This document shows, piece after piece, positions 14,942 through 16,385 of a stretch of DNA of 16,385 bases. The notes under the pieces were generated by a model, which saw nothing but the letters and a program-made list of their open reading frames with translations, was not told where the DNA came from and made no database searches. This DNA comes from Chloroflexota bacterium. Lineage in GTDB: Bacteria > Chloroflexota > Dehalococcoidia > Dehalococcoidales > UBA2162. How positions within the stretch are numbered: position 1 is the stretch's first letter; every line of letters starts with the position of its first letter. The stretch spans positions 1-16,385 of the forward strand of contig JACQOL010000106.1 in NCBI GenBank assembly GCA_016202555.1, written 5' to 3'. Position numbers and translations under genes: made by a program.

Positions 14942-16021
14942 CTAGTCATACCAGCCGAAGTCATTGAGGGCCCGCGTTATCGCCCTCATGTTCTCAACAC
15001 TGGCATAGGGCGGCATCGTGCAGGCTTGACGCAGGATAAAGCCATTGGGCAAGCTCTTGCCTTGTTCAATTACCTTCCTGGCCGCCTGATAGACTTCCTC
15101 CGGGGTACCAATCTGGATAACCGTGGTATCCAAGTTACCTTCAATAATGTCGTTGGGAAAATACTGAGCCGCCGTTCCCAGGTCAATCTCGTTACCAACA
15201 TAAAAAATACCCGGGTCACCCAGCGGAATCTGTTGATAATAGGGCAGGTTAAGATTCTGCTCACCACAGGGGTGGGTACGCAGGTGCTTAAAACCCATCG
15301 CCAGCACCTTTTGGTGAACCTCTTTCAGATAGGGCAGGGCAAACTGCTCAAAGTGCTTCGGTGAGATTAGTTGATTGGATGCCGCTGCGTTCGCCCCGGT
15401 AGCTATCACCCGCTCAACACCGAAGGTGTCCTTAATATATTGAGCGATCGCAATCTGATTGTCAGCCGCCAAACGAATCAAGCGGTGGGCAACTTCCGGC
15501 TTCTGAATCATCCATTTGCACAGCTTGTCATAGCCAGCGATGCCGGCAGCGGTATTCATCACACTAAGGCAACCAACACTGAAAAACGGCCGGTTATCGC
15601 CCTCCTTCTGGCGGACCTTTCGGTAGAAATCAATCATCTTCGGAGTATAGTGGGCTCTAACATCGGGTAGCTTCAGTGCCATCACCTCCTCGACGGTTTC
15701 GGCGGCGAACTTAACAACATATTCTGCCTGAGAATATTTATTGGTGGGCAAGGCAGCTTCACCACCGAAAACAGCTCGGTTGCTACTGGCTCTCAAAGTT
15801 GGCATAAAGACCCAATCAAAATCCTGACAGGCTTTCTTCTCGGCTTGATACATCTTCTCCAATGGCCAGGTGTACTGGTCGGCAATCGAACCACCGCTAT
15901 AAACCGAAACAAAGCCCCCACCACCCGGTGAGAAAGGCACCCTGTCGGGCCTCTCTCTCCTGAATAATGCCTCCATCCTCTCTGTATTGGTCATCGTCGC
16001 TTTTCTTGTCTTTACTTTCAT
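14942..16021 (-). CDS. MtaA/CmuA-like methyltransferase of the UroD superfamily, array copy 3
   Basis: 359 residues from the ATG at 16021. Zinc ligands by pattern: His250-x-Cys252 (THPCGEQN) and Cys334 (RQACTMPP). A GTG nine bases farther upstream is in frame but lies within the SD site, so it is rejected; AGGAGGTGAT ends four bases before the ATG. Region 31-95 (SPGGGGFVSVYSGG, then VFMPTLRASSNRAVFGG) is copy-specific, and Cys65 and Cys151 are not shared with copy 2. It ends 56 bases before copy 2. The protein is a soluble cytoplasmic enzyme by composition. Confidence 0.86.
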   Translation of the reverse strand: MKVKTRKATMTNTERMEALFRRERPDRVPFSPGGGGFVSVYSGGSIADQYTWPLEKMYQAEKKACQDFDWVFMPTLRASSNRAVFGGEAALPTNKYSQAEYVVKFAAETVEEVMALKLPDVRAHYTPKMIDFYRKVRQKEGDNRPFFSVGCLSVMNTAAGIAGYDKLCKWMIQKPEVAHRLIRLAADNQIAIAQYIKDTFGVERVIATGANAAASNQLISPKHFEQFALPYLKEVHQKVLAMGFKHLRTHPCGEQNLNLPYYQQIPLGDPGIFYVGNEIDLGTAAQYFPNDIIEGNLDTTVIQIGTPEEVYQAARKVIEQGKSLPNGFILRQACTMPPYASVENMRAITRALNDFGWYD

Positions 16022-16025
16022 CGGA

Positions 16026-16035
16026 ATCACCTCCT
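16026..16035 (-). promoter_or_regulatory. Strong ribosome-binding site deciding the start of array copy 3
   Basis: On the minus strand, AGGAGGTGAT is a near-perfect complement of the 16S rRNA 3' end, four bases before the ATG at 16021 (eight bases from the GGAGG core). It overlaps the alternative GTG at 16028-16030, which rules that GTG out as the start. Confidence 0.85.
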
Positions 16036-16059
16036 CCCTACTATGTGTACTAATTTAGC

Positions 16060-16385
16060 CTAATCATACCAGCCGAAGTCGTTGAGAGCTCGGGTGATTG
16101 CCCTCATGTTCTCCGCAGGAGACAGGGGCGGCAGCTCACAAGCAGGACGGAGAATAAAGCCATTAGCTAAACTCTTGCCCTGTTCAATTACCTTCTTTGC
16201 CTCCTTATAGACCTCATCCGGAGTACCTTCCTGGATAACCGTCGTATCCAGATTACCTTCGATAATGTCGTTGGGAAAATACTGAGCCGCCGTTTCCAGG
16301 TCAATCTCGTTACCAACGTAAAATATACCCGGGTTACCCATCGGCACCTGCTGCCAATAAGGCAGGTTAAGATTCTGCTCACCAC
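16060..16385 (-). CDS. MtaA/CmuA-like methyltransferase, array copy 4 (N-terminus beyond window)
   Basis: The frame is open to the window edge; 108 C-terminal residues of about 360 are visible, starting at GEQNLNLPYWQQ, so the H-x-C lies just outside while the distal Cys (RPACELPP) is present. The sequence closely follows copies 2 and 3 (EIDLETAAQYFPNDIIEGNLDTTVIQ and the shared C-terminus ALNDFGWYD). An apparent start at 16347 is an internal GTG, not a real start. The stop lies 38 bases before copy 3. The array may continue farther upstream, where the operon promoter must lie. Confidence 0.85.
   Translation of the reverse strand, partial: GEQNLNLPYWQQVPMGNPGIFYVGNEIDLETAAQYFPNDIIEGNLDTTVIQEGTPDEVYKEAKKVIEQGKSLANGFILRPACELPPLSPAENMRAITRALNDFGWYD

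Noticed and set aside
12657-16385. Calling the array genes uroporphyrinogen decarboxylase (HemE)
   Set aside because: The HemE N-terminal motif with MRQAGRY is absent, while the zinc-ligand H-x-C...C pattern of MtaA-type methyltransferases is present in all full copies.
12657-16385. Array copies as an insertion-sequence or CRISPR-like repeat
   Set aside because: The repeats are full-length coding genes with diverged interiors; there are no terminal inverted repeats, transposase or short spacers.

Overview
The window looks like a chromosomal segment of an anaerobic, corrinoid-using bacterium. Bacterial traits are clear: -35/-10 promoters, strong Shine-Dalgarno (SD) sites, lipobox signal peptides and a tRNA with an encoded CCA end. 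The mix of a cobamide gene (cobT), a tandem array of MtaA/UroD-type methyltransferases and a MoxR/DUF58 membrane operon suggests a Chloroflexota (Dehalococcoidia-like) genome. That placement is inference from gene content only.

Layout. (1) 1-699, minus: 5' two thirds of cobT, cut by the window edge. (2) 700-965: AT-rich intergenic DNA. (3) 7391 down to 966, minus: a compact six-gene operon with overlapping or touching ends, driven by a good promoter at 7427-7455. It encodes two small membrane proteins, a secreted/anchored protein with Ig-like repeats and a DUF4129-like tail, a DUF4350-like protein, a MoxR AAA+ ATPase and a DUF58 protein. (4) 7538-10171, plus, divergent: a complete zinc/manganese-type ABC importer (lipoprotein, permease, ATPase). 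(5) 10172-10587: a short REP-like sequence, tRNA-Leu(UAG) on the minus strand and a strong hairpin terminator. (6) 10588-12492, minus: an orphan family-5 (peptide/nickel type) binding lipoprotein with its own promoter and a 9-codon leader ORF. (7) 12657-16385, minus: at least four tandem paralogous MtaA/CmuA-like (UroD superfamily) methyltransferases, the last cut by the window edge.

How it may fit together. The methyltransferase copies keep the H-x-C...C zinc site of methylcobamide:thiol methyltransferases, and CobT activates the lower ligand of the cobamide such enzymes use; this link is functional, not an operon. The MoxR operon resembles known MoxR-DUF58 maturation systems, but its particular set of accessory proteins is poorly described. 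The most interesting parts are the methyltransferase array and the accessory genes of the MoxR operon.
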